A stretch of 64,000 nt of DNA from Rhodobacter sp. 24-YEA-8 (lineage in GTDB: Bacteria; Pseudomonadota; Alphaproteobacteria; Rhodobacterales; Rhodobacteraceae), in assembly GCF_900105075.1 (NCBI RefSeq), contig NZ_FNSK01000006.1, positions 124,001 to 188,000 on the forward strand, given 5' to 3'. The notes under the pieces were generated by a model. It did no database searches, was not told the origin of the DNA, and saw only the letters and a list, made by a program, of their open reading frames with translations. Position numbers and translations under genes: made by a program. Shown piece after piece: positions 20,190 through 29,024 of this stretch; the stretch's first letter is position 1; each line of letters begins with the position of its first letter.

Positions 20190-22487
20190 TCATGAGAGCT
20201 GGTCGGTGCCACTGATTTCGGGCGGAGAAAACGCCTCAAGATGAGGCAATTCGCCCAGCCAGGGCTCTGCCCAGACCAGCGTTGTATGGGCCGTCGGCCC
20301 CTGGGCGAGACTGGAAGTCGGCAGATCACGCGTCAGCACATTGACATTGCCATGCCGGTCCAGCCCCTCGTGCGAGAGGTCAAGCCAGGCGCCGGTCGAC
20401 ATCTGGATCACACCATCCGCAATCGCATCCGAGATGACCAGCCCCGCCAGGCAGGCACCGCGCTCTGACCAGACCCGCACCACCTGACCCGATACGAGGC
20501 CGCGCCGCGCCGCCTCGGCCGGATTTATCCTGGCCGGTTCACGCTGACGGATCTTGGCCTCACGCGAATAACTGCCCAGGTCAAGCTGGCTGTGCAGCTT
20601 GCGGTCAGGCTGGTTCGAGATCAGATGCAGCGCATCGCCCCACCCGTTCTGCGGCGCATTGCCAAGCCATTCCCCCGGCTCGAACCAGGTGGCATGGCCA
20701 GGGCAATCCGCATATCCAAACCCTTCCACCCGCTCGGAAAAGATCTCAATGCGGCCCGAGGGCGTTGCCAGAGGATAGGCCAGTGGGTCTTCGCGGAAAG
20801 CCTGCAGCAATGCGCGCGGCGGCGTGGTGGCGGTAAAGGCAAATTCGCCATCCTGCCAGAAACGGTGAAACTCTGGCAGCGTATAGCCATTCTGCGCCGC
20901 CACCTCGCGGCTTTCATCGTAAAGCCGGTTCAGCCAGCCCATCTCATCCAGGCCACCGGTAAAATCCTCATTCATCCCCATGGCGGCGGCAATGCCCGCC
21001 AGAATGTCAAAGTCATTGCGGGACTGGGCAAAAGGCGCCACCACCTGCTTCATCGCGACAAGATGCGGCTCGCCTTTCGTGATGCCCAGATCATTGCGCT
21101 CCAGGGGCAGGGTGCAGGGCAGGACAATGTCGCCATGTTTGGCGATCGCGTTCCAGAACGGCTCCTGCACAATGACGCAGCGGGGGTTTTTCCAGACCCG
21201 GTGCAGCCTGCCCAGATCCTGCTGATGGTGGAAGGGATTGCCACCCGCCCACCAGATCAGCTCGATTTTCGGGTAGTGATAGCGGGCGCCATTATAGTCG
21301 AAGGCCGCGCCCGGCTGTTCCAGCATATCGCCCAGCCGGGCCACCGGGATAAAACTGCGGACCGGATTTTTCAGCTGAGGAAATGCAGGCCAGGCGAAAG
21401 GCAAAGAGATGTTTCCCACCCGGTTCGCCGCCGCATAGCCAGTGCCAAAACCGCCTCCGGGCAGGCCTATCTGGCCCAGCATCGCGGCCAGCGTCACGAT
21501 CATCCAGACCGGCTGCTCGCCGTGATCTGCGCGCTGCAAAGACCAGGCCATCGAGAGCATCGTGCGCTTCTGTGCCATCTCGCGCGCGAGACTGGTGATC
21601 ACCTCTGGCGCAAGACCAGTTATCGCCGCAGCCCAGGCGGGGGTTTTCGCGATCCCGTCGCTCTGACCCATCAGATAGGCCCGGAAGCGGTCATAGCCGG
21701 TGGTATAGCGGTCCAGAAAGGCATGGTCGGCGCGACCTTCGGCTTCCAGCACATGCGCCAGCGCCAGCATCAGCGCCACATCGGTATTCGGCCGCAGCGC
21801 CAGCCATTCCGGATCAAGCTCCGCAGGCGTGTCATCGCGCAGGGGGCTGACATTGACGAAACGGGTGCCAGCAGCGCGCGCGCGCTGCAGCTGATCGGGC
21901 ACCCTGTGCTGACTGACGCCCCCGGCGCTGACCTGGGCGTTCTTGACCGCGAGCCCGCCAAAGGCCACGAAAAGCTCGGTATGGCCGACGATCAGCTCCC
22001 ATGGCGTCTGGTTGTCGGCCATACCATCCTGATTGCCGATCAGATGCGGCAATACCACCTCGGCGGCGGCATGACTGTGTGTGTTGACAGAGCGGACATA
22101 GCCGCCGAGCAGGTTCAGGAAACGGTGAATCTGACTTTGCGCATGATGAAAGCGCCCTGCGCTGGCCCAACCATAAGACCCCCCAAAGATTGCCTCATTT
22201 CCATGTTCGGCAATGATCTCGCGCAGCTCTTTCGCGACGCGGGCATTGGCCTCATCCCAGCTGACCGCGACGAAACTGTCCTCACCGCGCTTTGCGCCGC
22301 CATCGCCCTCGAGAAACCCCTTGCGGATCATGGGTTGCGTGATCCGCATCGGACCGCTGACCGACCCCACGAAATTCTCGCTGATGCGCGAAGGTGAGGG
22401 ATCACCTTCTGCCGGCCTCATACCGGTGAGGCGGCCCTCTTCAACTATCGGACGGTCAATTCCCCAATGGTTCAGGGTGACAGACAT
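20190..22487 (-). CDS. Molybdopterin oxidoreductase of the DMSO reductase/biotin sulfoxide reductase group
   Basis: 765 residues, close to BisC/TorA-type length. There is no signal peptide and no N-terminal Cys cluster for an iron-sulfur centre, so it is cytoplasmic and bis-MGD only, as in biotin sulfoxide reductase BisC. GGSYGWASAGRFHHAQ places the probable Mo-ligand Ser at residue 109. Further cofactor motifs include IVGHTELFVAFGG, WWAGGNPFHHQQDLGRL and the C-terminal HLISNQPDRKLHSQLD. It probably reduces an S-oxide or N-oxide of the pathway substrate. It is divergent from a rhodanese gene, and the shared intergenic region has a tandem operator. Confidence 0.9.
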   Translation of the reverse strand: MSVTLNHWGIDRPIVEEGRLTGMRPAEGDPSPSRISENFVGSVSGPMRITQPMIRKGFLEGDGGAKRGEDSFVAVSWDEANARVAKELREIIAEHGNEAIFGGSYGWASAGRFHHAQSQIHRFLNLLGGYVRSVNTHSHAAAEVVLPHLIGNQDGMADNQTPWELIVGHTELFVAFGGLAVKNAQVSAGGVSQHRVPDQLQRARAAGTRFVNVSPLRDDTPAELDPEWLALRPNTDVALMLALAHVLEAEGRADHAFLDRYTTGYDRFRAYLMGQSDGIAKTPAWAAAITGLAPEVITSLAREMAQKRTMLSMAWSLQRADHGEQPVWMIVTLAAMLGQIGLPGGGFGTGYAAANRVGNISLPFAWPAFPQLKNPVRSFIPVARLGDMLEQPGAAFDYNGARYHYPKIELIWWAGGNPFHHQQDLGRLHRVWKNPRCVIVQEPFWNAIAKHGDIVLPCTLPLERNDLGITKGEPHLVAMKQVVAPFAQSRNDFDILAGIAAAMGMNEDFTGGLDEMGWLNRLYDESREVAAQNGYTLPEFHRFWQDGEFAFTATTPPRALLQAFREDPLAYPLATPSGRIEIFSERVEGFGYADCPGHATWFEPGEWLGNAPQNGWGDALHLISNQPDRKLHSQLDLGSYSREAKIRQREPARINPAEAARRGLVSGQVVRVWSERGACLAGLVISDAIADGVIQMSTGAWLDLSHEGLDRHGNVNVLTRDLPTSSLAQGPTAHTTLVWAEPWLGELPHLEAFSPPEISGTDQLS

Positions 22488-22597
22488 CGGTGCCGCTCCG
22501 CTTTTCTTTCACCTGGGCCTGCTGCCTGTCGAAACACCTTTCTGCCCGGCTGCGCAAGCGCGGACCTGAGGCCAGACGACAACGCACCGGCGACGGT

Positions 22598-22635
22598 GGT
22601 TCATTATTCAAAACGTCGTTCTATTTTTATTGCGG
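22598..22635. promoter_or_regulatory. IclR-type operator, site 1 (two tandem boxes)
   Basis: Box A is GGTTCATTATTCAAAAC (22598-22614). Box B, weaker, starts 19-20 bases later with CGTTCTATTTTTATTGCGG (22617-22635). Box A matches boxes at four other promoters in this window. The site is placed to control both the molybdoenzyme (leftward) and the rhodanese and IclR genes (rightward). Confidence 0.65.
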
Positions 22636-22734
22636 AATAATGCGGCCCAGGCTAGGCTTTTTTCAATCCGGCCGGCAACCGGCCACGAGATCCCGGCTTC
22701 GGCCTCTCCCCGTCTTTTACAGCAGGAATGCAGC

Positions 22735-23148
22735 ATGCCATCGACGATCACCCGGCATATCAAAGACATGGTCGCCGAGGCCAATCAGCAGGTCAAAACC
22801 CTGACAACCGAAGCGGCGCTGGCGCTTTACGGCCGCGATGATGTGGTTTTTGTCGACCTGCGTGATCCGCGCGAACTGACCCGCGAGGGCAAGATCCCCG
22901 AGGCTTTCTCCTGCCCGCGCGGCATGCTCGAATTCTGGATTGATCCCGAAAGCCCCTATGCCAAGCCGGTCTTTCAGGAAGACAAGACCTTTGTGTTTTA
23001 CTGCGCCTCAGGCTGGCGCTCTGCGCTGGCTGCGAAAACGGCGCAGGATATGGGCCTTGCCCCGGTCGCCCATATCCTTGGCGGATTCGGCGACTGGAAA
23101 CGGGCCGGCAACCCTGTTGAGGCGGTTGAGCCAAAGGCCAAACCGTAA
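22735..23148 (+). CDS. Rhodanese-like sulfurtransferase
   Basis: I start at MPSTITRH (22735), where AGCAGGA lies just upstream; an earlier in-frame ATG at 22630 has no such site. The 137-residue protein is a single rhodanese domain with VFVDLRDPREL near residue 38 and active-site Cys at about residue 90 in YCASGWRSA. It also has the closing GGFGDWKRAG. It would accept sulfane sulfur or detoxify sulfide/cyanide. Its position across from an S-oxide reductase-like gene suggests handling of sulfur released by the pathway. Confidence 0.92.
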   Translation: MPSTITRHIKDMVAEANQQVKTLTTEAALALYGRDDVVFVDLRDPRELTREGKIPEAFSCPRGMLEFWIDPESPYAKPVFQEDKTFVFYCASGWRSALAAKTAQDMGLAPVAHILGGFGDWKRAGNPVEAVEPKAKP

Positions 23149-23228
23149 AAGCTGCTTGTCGGCATCCGGACCTTGTGGCTAATCATCCCCAGGAGTGAAT
23201 TCCCTCAGTCGGATTTGAGCGCGTATAG

Positions 23229-23981
23229 ATGTCTGGTACCGTCGGCAAAGCCCTAACTCTGCTTGAACATCTGTCGCGCTACGATGCGCCGGTGCGGCTG
23301 GCGGAATTGTCCCGCTCTATCGAGATGAACAAAAGCACCACCTACCGGTTGCTCGAAACTCTCTCGCAGATGGGCTATGTCACCCAGGATGAGCCCAATG
23401 GCCGCTATCTGATGACGGTGAAGATGTGGGAAGTCGGTGTGCGGGCTTTTCAGCGCAGCGATATCCGCATCATGGCACGGCCGCATCTGCAGACGATCAC
23501 CGCAGCCGTGGATGAAACCGCATTGCTTGCACGCGCCGATGTCCAGGAAGTGATCATCATCGAAAAGGTGGATTGCGCGCAGCCTCTTCAGGCCATTGCG
23601 CCACTGGGAAGCCGGTCGCCGCTGCACGCCTCTTCCTTCGGCAAGGCGTTTCTGATGCAAGAGGAACCGCCGAAAGTCATGGAACTCGGTCCCGTGATGC
23701 AGCGCTTTACCGATCACACCATCACCGACCCGAAAGTGCTGCTGACGCAACTGGCCGAGATGCGGGCGGCTGGCTGTGCGATAGGCCGTGACGAATATCG
23801 CGACGGAATCTCAGGGGTCGCCGCACCGGTGATCGGCACCGATGGCAAAGCCTATGCGACCATCGGCGTCTCGATGCCCAGCTACAGGCTCAGCACAGAG
23901 AAACTGGCGGCGATTTCAGACGTGGTGCGCCGGGCTGCGATCAGCTTCTCGGCGCAGCTTGGTCATCAGCCACTGTCGTAA
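23229..23981 (+). CDS. IclR-family transcriptional regulator, probable master of the 20-45 kb regulon
   Basis: A 250-residue protein with an N-terminal winged helix-turn-helix (VRLAELSRSIEMNKSTTYRL, residues ~18-37) and a C-terminal IclR effector domain (SPLHASSFGKAFL; later GISGVAAPVIG). It lies 80 bases after the rhodanese and converges on the FadB-type gene, in the centre of the operons that share the tandem boxes. No strong ribosome site is visible at 23229. The effector is probably the substrate or a CoA ester intermediate. Confidence 0.92.
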   Translation: MSGTVGKALTLLEHLSRYDAPVRLAELSRSIEMNKSTTYRLLETLSQMGYVTQDEPNGRYLMTVKMWEVGVRAFQRSDIRIMARPHLQTITAAVDETALLARADVQEVIIIEKVDCAQPLQAIAPLGSRSPLHASSFGKAFLMQEEPPKVMELGPVMQRFTDHTITDPKVLLTQLAEMRAAGCAIGRDEYRDGISGVAAPVIGTDGKAYATIGVSMPSYRLSTEKLAAISDVVRRAAISFSAQLGHQPLS

Positions 23982-23995
23982 GCCGCGCCGCGACC

Positions 23996-25927
23996 TCAGC
24001 GATAGCCGCGATGCCAGGCCGGGCCGCCCTTCCAGCGGGGCCAGCCAAAACCATGCACCCAGACCACATCAATGTCTGAGGGCCGCAGCGCAATCCCTTC
24101 GCCGATGATGGCGTCTACCTGTTCCAGCATCGGTTCCAGCAGGTGATCCAGCAGCGCCTCAGGCGCGGCATCGCGCAGTTTCTCAGGGTGGCGCGCCCGG
24201 AAAGCGTCAATCAGCGCCATGGCATCCGTCGAGGGCCTGCCCTGCCCTTTTTCATCATAGTCATAATAGCCAAGGCCGTTCTTCATGCCAAAGCGGCCCG
24301 CTTCGCAGAACACCTCCTCCATCGACCGCCCGGCGCTGCCGTCGCGATCCCAGCCGACATCAAGACCCGCGAGATCCGCCATCTGAAACGGCCCCATCGG
24401 CAGACCAAAGCCGGTCATTGCCCTGTCGATATCATAGGGAGAGGCACCCGCCAGCAAGAGTTCCATCGCGGCCGTCTGCCGTGCAAGCAGGATGCGGTTG
24501 CCGATGAAGCCGTGGCAGTTTCCGACGCACACGGTGATTTTCTGCATGCGCTGCCCCATATCGACCGCAGTCCTGATCACTTCGGGACTGGTCTTTGCGC
24601 CGCGCACCACTTCGAGCAGCCGCATCACATGGGCGGGACTGAAAAAATGCATCCCCAGCACCCGATCCGGGCGTCCGGTGGCAGCGGCCATCACGTCGAT
24701 ATCCAGAAATGAGGTATTGCTGGCCAGAATCGTCTGTGGCTTGCAGATCGCGTCAAGGCGGGCAAAGAGCGCGGTCTTGACGTCAAGGCGTTCAAAAACC
24801 GCCTCGATCACCAGATCAGCACCGGCCAGCGCCTCCGGCTCCGCATGCCCCGAAAGCCGCGACAGCGCCGCCGCACGCGCCGCTTCATCCATCTTGCCAC
24901 GCCGGACTGCGCCCGCAAGATTATCGGCCACCGCCTGCAGACCGCGCTGAAGCCCGGTGGCCAGGGAATCGCAGAGCAGCACATTAAATCCGGCAGTTGC
25001 CAGCACCGTGGCAATGCCGCTGCCCATCGTCCCGGCCCCCACCACACCCACCGTCGCGACCGGCATGCTTTGCGTTTCAGCCGGCAGGAAGGGCAGGTCT
25101 TTCAGGCGACGCTCGGCGGCAAAGACATGACGCAGCGCGCGTGACTGCTCACCCTGTTCTAGCCGGAAAAACGCCTCGCGCGCCTCTGGCCCCTGGTCGC
25201 GATCCGGCTCCTGCGCCGCCATCTCAACCAGCCGGAGGATCTCTTCGGGCGCGTCGCGCCCGGCAAGTTTCGCGGCATTCCTGCGCCGGTATTCCGCAAT
25301 TTTTCTCGCGGCATCCGGATCGGCCTTGGGTCCGGCCCGCACGGGAAGCGCCGCGGCCAGCGCCGTCGCCGCCTCGCGCAGATCTGATTCTGCGATCTGG
25401 TCGATCAGACCTGACTGCCGGGCCTCTTCTGCCCCGATGCGGCGCCCCGAAAGCACCAGATCCAGCGCGACTTCTACGCCCGCCAGCCGCGTCACCTGCG
25501 CGATACCGCCACCCGCGGGCAAAAGACCCAGCGTCACCTCGGGCAAGCCCATGCCGGCTGTGGGCACCGCCACCCGCGCACTTGCCGCCAGCGCCAGTTC
25601 AAACCCGCCGCCAAGCGCCGTGCCATGCATTGCAGCCACCACCGGCCGCGACAGCTGCGACAGGCGGGTGATCAGCGCGGGCAGATCCGGCATCGCGATC
25701 TCACCACTGAATTCCGTCATATCTGCGCCGGCGAAAAAGCTTTTCCCCTCGCAAAGCAGCACAGCGGCCCGCAGATCCTCGCGGCTTTCCAGGAGGTCAA
25801 ACCCCGCCATCAGCCCGCGCCGCACATCGGCAGAAAGCACGTTCACCGGCGGATTATCCGTGATGATCAGCAGGATGCCATCCCGGATCTCGGCATGGAC
25901 GCTGGCGGAAAGCGGGATCTTTTGCAT
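23996..25927 (-). CDS. Fused enoyl-CoA hydratase/3-hydroxyacyl-CoA dehydrogenase (FadB/FadJ-like)
   Basis: 643 residues. The N-terminal crotonase domain shows the oxyanion-hole segments FFAGADMTEF and AMHGTALGGGFELALA and a catalytic Glu region GLPEVTLGLLPAGGG. From about residue 290 a 3-hydroxyacyl-CoA dehydrogenase follows with VGVVGAGTMGSGIATVL, IEAVFERLDVK, ASNTSF and GMHFFSPAHVM. It is shorter than E. coli FadB but complete for both activities. It is followed upstream by the thiolase (16-base gap), making one beta-oxidation operon behind operator site 2. Confidence 0.93.
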   Translation of the reverse strand: MQKIPLSASVHAEIRDGILLIITDNPPVNVLSADVRRGLMAGFDLLESREDLRAAVLLCEGKSFFAGADMTEFSGEIAMPDLPALITRLSQLSRPVVAAMHGTALGGGFELALAASARVAVPTAGMGLPEVTLGLLPAGGGIAQVTRLAGVEVALDLVLSGRRIGAEEARQSGLIDQIAESDLREAATALAAALPVRAGPKADPDAARKIAEYRRRNAAKLAGRDAPEEILRLVEMAAQEPDRDQGPEAREAFFRLEQGEQSRALRHVFAAERRLKDLPFLPAETQSMPVATVGVVGAGTMGSGIATVLATAGFNVLLCDSLATGLQRGLQAVADNLAGAVRRGKMDEAARAAALSRLSGHAEPEALAGADLVIEAVFERLDVKTALFARLDAICKPQTILASNTSFLDIDVMAAATGRPDRVLGMHFFSPAHVMRLLEVVRGAKTSPEVIRTAVDMGQRMQKITVCVGNCHGFIGNRILLARQTAAMELLLAGASPYDIDRAMTGFGLPMGPFQMADLAGLDVGWDRDGSAGRSMEEVFCEAGRFGMKNGLGYYDYDEKGQGRPSTDAMALIDAFRARHPEKLRDAAPEALLDHLLEPMLEQVDAIIGEGIALRPSDIDVVWVHGFGWPRWKGGPAWHRGYR

Positions 25928-25942
25928 GATGGCTCGCCCTGA

Positions 25943-27166
25943 TCAGAAGATTTCAAAAAGCCCGGCCGCGCCCATGCCGCCACCGATGCACATGCTGACC
26001 ACGCCCCATTTTGCGCCGCGCCGCCGGCCCTCCAGCAGGATATGCCCGCTCATCCTTGCGCCCGACATGCCATAGGGATGGCCCATGGCGATAGCGCCGC
26101 CATTGACGTTCAGCCGGTCAAAAGGCAGCCCCAGCCGGTCGCCACAATAAACCGCCTGGGCGGCGAAGGCCTCATTGATCTCCCACAGATCAATATCCGC
26201 GACCGTAAGGCCAAAGCGTTTCAGCAGCGGCGGGATCGCAAAGACCGGGCCGATTCCCATCTCATCGGGTGCGCAGCCTGCGATTTCGATGCCGCGCAGC
26301 GTGCCAAGGGGTGTCAGCCCGCGCGCCGCCGCCTCGCTGCCCGACATCACTACAAGCGCGCTTGCGCCATCGGATACCTGGCTTGAATTGCCGGCTGTGA
26401 CAGAAACTCCCACCGCGATATGCTGCCCCGCCTTCAGGACCGGCGGCAGCGCGGAAAGGTCTTCGGCGCGGGTTTGCGGGCGATTGCATTCATCCTGCGA
26501 GAAGTGGACCTCGGCTAGCGTCTCCGCGCCACTCTCCCGGTCGGTCCGCTTTTGCAGGACGGTGAGCGGAGCGATTTCGGCGGTGAAATGGCCCGCTGCC
26601 TGGGCCGCCGCCATCTTCTGCTGCGAGGCCAGCGCAAAGACATCCTGCGCCTCGCGTGAAATCCCGTAACGCTGCGCGACGATCTCGGCCGTCTCGATCA
26701 TGCTCATGTAAAGCGCGGGGATGCGGGCGTTGAGGTCCGGGTCACGGGCGCGATGCAGGTTCATCTGCGGCGTCTGCACCAGCGAGCAGCTTTCGACCCC
26801 GCCGGCCACGACGATCCGCCGCCCCTCCAGCCGGATCTGCTGGCAGGCCAGCGACAAGGCCACCAGCCCGGACGAGCATTGCCGGTCAACCGCCATGCCC
26901 GGCACCGTCACCGGCAATCCGGCGGCCAGCGCGGCCTGGCGCCCGATATTGAAAGAGGTCGCGCCCTGTTGCAGCGCGCAGCCAAGGATCACATCCGCGA
27001 CCTCAGGCCCGATTGCCCCGGCCCCGCCTGCCCGCTCCAGTGCGGCCGTTATCGCATGGCCGGCCAGCCTTTGTGGCGAGGTATCGTTCAGGGCGCCGCG
27101 ATAAGCTTTGCCCACAGGAGTGCGGGCTGTGCTGACGATGACGGCTTCGGGCAAGGGCGCAGGCAT
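25943..27166 (-). CDS. Acetyl-CoA acyltransferase (thiolase)
   Basis: 407 residues with the complete thiolase triad: the acyl-enzyme Cys in [11 protein letters not shown] near residue 90, the His in [17 protein letters not shown], and the C-terminal Cys/Gly loop [13 protein letters not shown]. It splits a 3-ketoacyl-CoA to acetyl-CoA and a chain shortened by two carbons. It is first in the operon with the FadB-type fusion and divergent from a MaoC hydratase. Confidence 0.93.
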   Translation of the reverse strand: MPAPLPEAVIVSTARTPVGKAYRGALNDTSPQRLAGHAITAALERAGGAGAIGPEVADVILGCALQQGATSFNIGRQAALAAGLPVTVPGMAVDRQCSSGLVALSLACQQIRLEGRRIVVAGGVESCSLVQTPQMNLHRARDPDLNARIPALYMSMIETAEIVAQRYGISREAQDVFALASQQKMAAAQAAGHFTAEIAPLTVLQKRTDRESGAETLAEVHFSQDECNRPQTRAEDLSALPPVLKAGQHIAVGVSVTAGNSSQVSDGASALVVMSGSEAAARGLTPLGTLRGIEIAGCAPDEMGIGPVFAIPPLLKRFGLTVADIDLWEINEAFAAQAVYCGDRLGLPFDRLNVNGGAIAMGHPYGMSGARMSGHILLEGRRRGAKWGVVSMCIGGGMGAAGLFEIF

Positions 27167-27231
27167 TTCGACATCCTTCAGCGGCTGAGCTCAGATCCTC
27201 GACCGGCACTGATGCAGCGGTCGGTTAAAAC

Positions 27232-27270
27232 GTTCCACTATTTGAACCCCTGTTGCAATTTTTTTCGAAC
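27232..27270. promoter_or_regulatory. IclR-type operator, site 2 (two tandem boxes)
   Basis: Box A GTTCCACTATTTGAAC (27232-27247) is itself a dyad GTTC-N8-GAAC. Box B GTTGCAATTTTTTTCGAAC (27252-27270) starts exactly 20 bases later. The site lies between the divergent thiolase and MaoC genes and can serve both. Confidence 0.7.
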
Positions 27271-27307
27271 AATGCAAGGCTCCGCCGGCAACAGCCCGGA
27301 ATCCCCA

Positions 27308-28165
27308 ATGCCTCTGGATCCTTCCCGCATCTTTGGAACCCCGATTGCGGATCGCAGCCTGTCCTATGAGGATCGCGACGCCATGCTTTACGCGCTGTGC
27401 TGCGGCGCAGACCGGGCGGTGGCCGAAGGCGATTTCCGCTATATCCGCGAGGACGGGCTGCAGGTTGTCCCGAGCTTTGGCCAGAATCTGTGTTTCTTTG
27501 ACGACTGGATGCAACCTGCCGGGGTCGATATCGCAAAAGTGGTGCATGGCGGGCTCGATCTGCGGATGGAAGCCCCCTTTGCTGCCTCGGGCGAGGTTAC
27601 GGTCAGGACCCGGATCGGCGGCCTGACCGACAAGGGCGAGGGCAAGGCGGCGCTTGCCTTGCAGATCAGCGAGGTCTGGCAGGGCGGCAAGCGTATCTTT
27701 ACCTCTTATTCCAATTTCTTCGTGATGGGCGCGGGCGGCTTTGGCGGCTCGCAGGGCGAGGCTTTCGCCAGCGAGGCAATGCCTGCGGGGGAGCCTGACC
27801 AGACCCACGACCTGCCCACCCGCAGCGACAGTCCGCTGCTGTTTCGCCTGCTTGGTGATCGCAATCCATTGCATATCGATCCGGAGACAGCGCGCAAGAT
27901 TGGGTTCGAGCGGCCCATCATGCATGGCGCAAATACATTCGGCATCGCCTGTCTTGAAGTGCTCCGCCGCTTCGCAGGCGGGGATGCCGCCCGGATGCGC
28001 CGCTTTACCGCCCGCTTCACCGGCCCGCTTTTCCCCGGCGAGACGCTGCGCCTGTCCTGCTGGACGACGGAGCCTGGCCGCATCCGCTTTACGGCGCGGG
28101 CCGCCGAACGCGATGCGCCGGTGCTTGATGGCGGGCTTGCCGCGATCGACCCCGTCGCGGGTTAA
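27308..28165 (+). CDS. MaoC-family enoyl-CoA hydratase (double hot-dog)
   Basis: I start at MPLDPSRIFG (27308), just past the operator; longer frames cross it. The 285-residue protein is a double hot-dog of the peroxisomal hydratase-2 type. The C-terminal half holds the catalytic motif GDRNPLHIDPETARKIGFERPIMHG (Asp/His at about residues 176-181). It would hydrate a trans-2-enoyl-CoA to the (R)-3-hydroxy form. Together with the crotonase it gives both stereochemical routes in one regulon. Confidence 0.87.
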   Translation: MPLDPSRIFGTPIADRSLSYEDRDAMLYALCCGADRAVAEGDFRYIREDGLQVVPSFGQNLCFFDDWMQPAGVDIAKVVHGGLDLRMEAPFAASGEVTVRTRIGGLTDKGEGKAALALQISEVWQGGKRIFTSYSNFFVMGAGGFGGSQGEAFASEAMPAGEPDQTHDLPTRSDSPLLFRLLGDRNPLHIDPETARKIGFERPIMHGANTFGIACLEVLRRFAGGDAARMRRFTARFTGPLFPGETLRLSCWTTEPGRIRFTARAAERDAPVLDGGLAAIDPVAG

Positions 28166-28234
28166 ACGCGATCACATTCAGGACGGCAGACTGGCATATC
28201 ACCCGCTGCTCCGGACCGACGATAAGGAGACGAC

Positions 28235-29017
28235 ATGACGGCAACAACTTACTGGTCTGCGCAAAGGGTGATCATCACCGCCGGCGCCAGCGGGATCGGT
28301 CTTGCCATCGCCAGAGCCTATCATGCCCTGGGCGCCGCGGTCTGGATCTGCGACATCAGCGAAGAGGTGCTGGCCGCCGCTGCTGCTGAGCTGCCCGGCA
28401 TCGGCACCATGATCTGCGATGTCGCTGACCAGGCGCAATGTGATGCTTTTGTTGCCCGTGCAACCGGGGCGATGGGCGGGCTTGATATCCTGATCAACAA
28501 TGCCGGCATCGCCGGCCCTGCTGCTTCGGTGGAAGACATGGATGCCGCAGCCTGGCGGCGTTGCTTTGACGTGAATGTCCATGGCCAGTTCTACATGGCC
28601 CATGCCGCGATCCCGCATCTGAAGAAGAATGCCTCCGGCTCGATCGTCTGCATGGCTTCGGTTGCGGGAAAATATGCATTCGGGCTTCGCTCGCCCTATG
28701 CCGCTTCCAAGGCTGCGGTGATCTCGCTGATGCGCGCCCTCTCGGTCGAGCTTGGCCCGCATCAGATCCGCGTGAATGCCATCGCGCCGGGCGTCGTGGC
28801 GGGCGACCGCATCAAACGCGTGTTCACCGACCGGGCCGCGACCCGTGGCATCAGCTATGAGGAAATGGAGGCCATCGCTTTGCGCGCGGTTTCCATGAAA
28901 ACCATGGTTGATCCTGCCGAAATCGCCGAAATGGTGCTGTATCTGACCGGCCCGGCCGGTCGCCCGGTCACAGGCCAGGTGATGCAGATCTGCGGCGGCC
29001 TGGAATATACGGAGTGA
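28235..29017 (+). CDS. SDR-family dehydrogenase
   Basis: 260 residues with ITAGASGIG near residue 13, NNAGIAG, Ser in CMASVAGK and YAASK. This is the FabG/3-hydroxyacyl dehydrogenase-like SDR class. It follows the MaoC hydratase by 70 bases and precedes BKACE by a few bases. It may oxidise the (R)-3-hydroxy product of MaoC to the 3-keto compound that BKACE cleaves. Confidence 0.9.
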   Translation: MTATTYWSAQRVIITAGASGIGLAIARAYHALGAAVWICDISEEVLAAAAAELPGIGTMICDVADQAQCDAFVARATGAMGGLDILINNAGIAGPAASVEDMDAAAWRRCFDVNVHGQFYMAHAAIPHLKKNASGSIVCMASVAGKYAFGLRSPYAASKAAVISLMRALSVELGPHQIRVNAIAPGVVAGDRIKRVFTDRAATRGISYEEMEAIALRAVSMKTMVDPAEIAEMVLYLTGPAGRPVTGQVMQICGGLEYTE

Positions 29018-29024
29018 TGTGCAA

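Noticed and set aside
20592..22397. A long plus-strand open frame opposite the molybdoenzyme
   Set aside because: Antisense shadow; composition is Arg/His-rich as expected for a reversed GC-rich gene.
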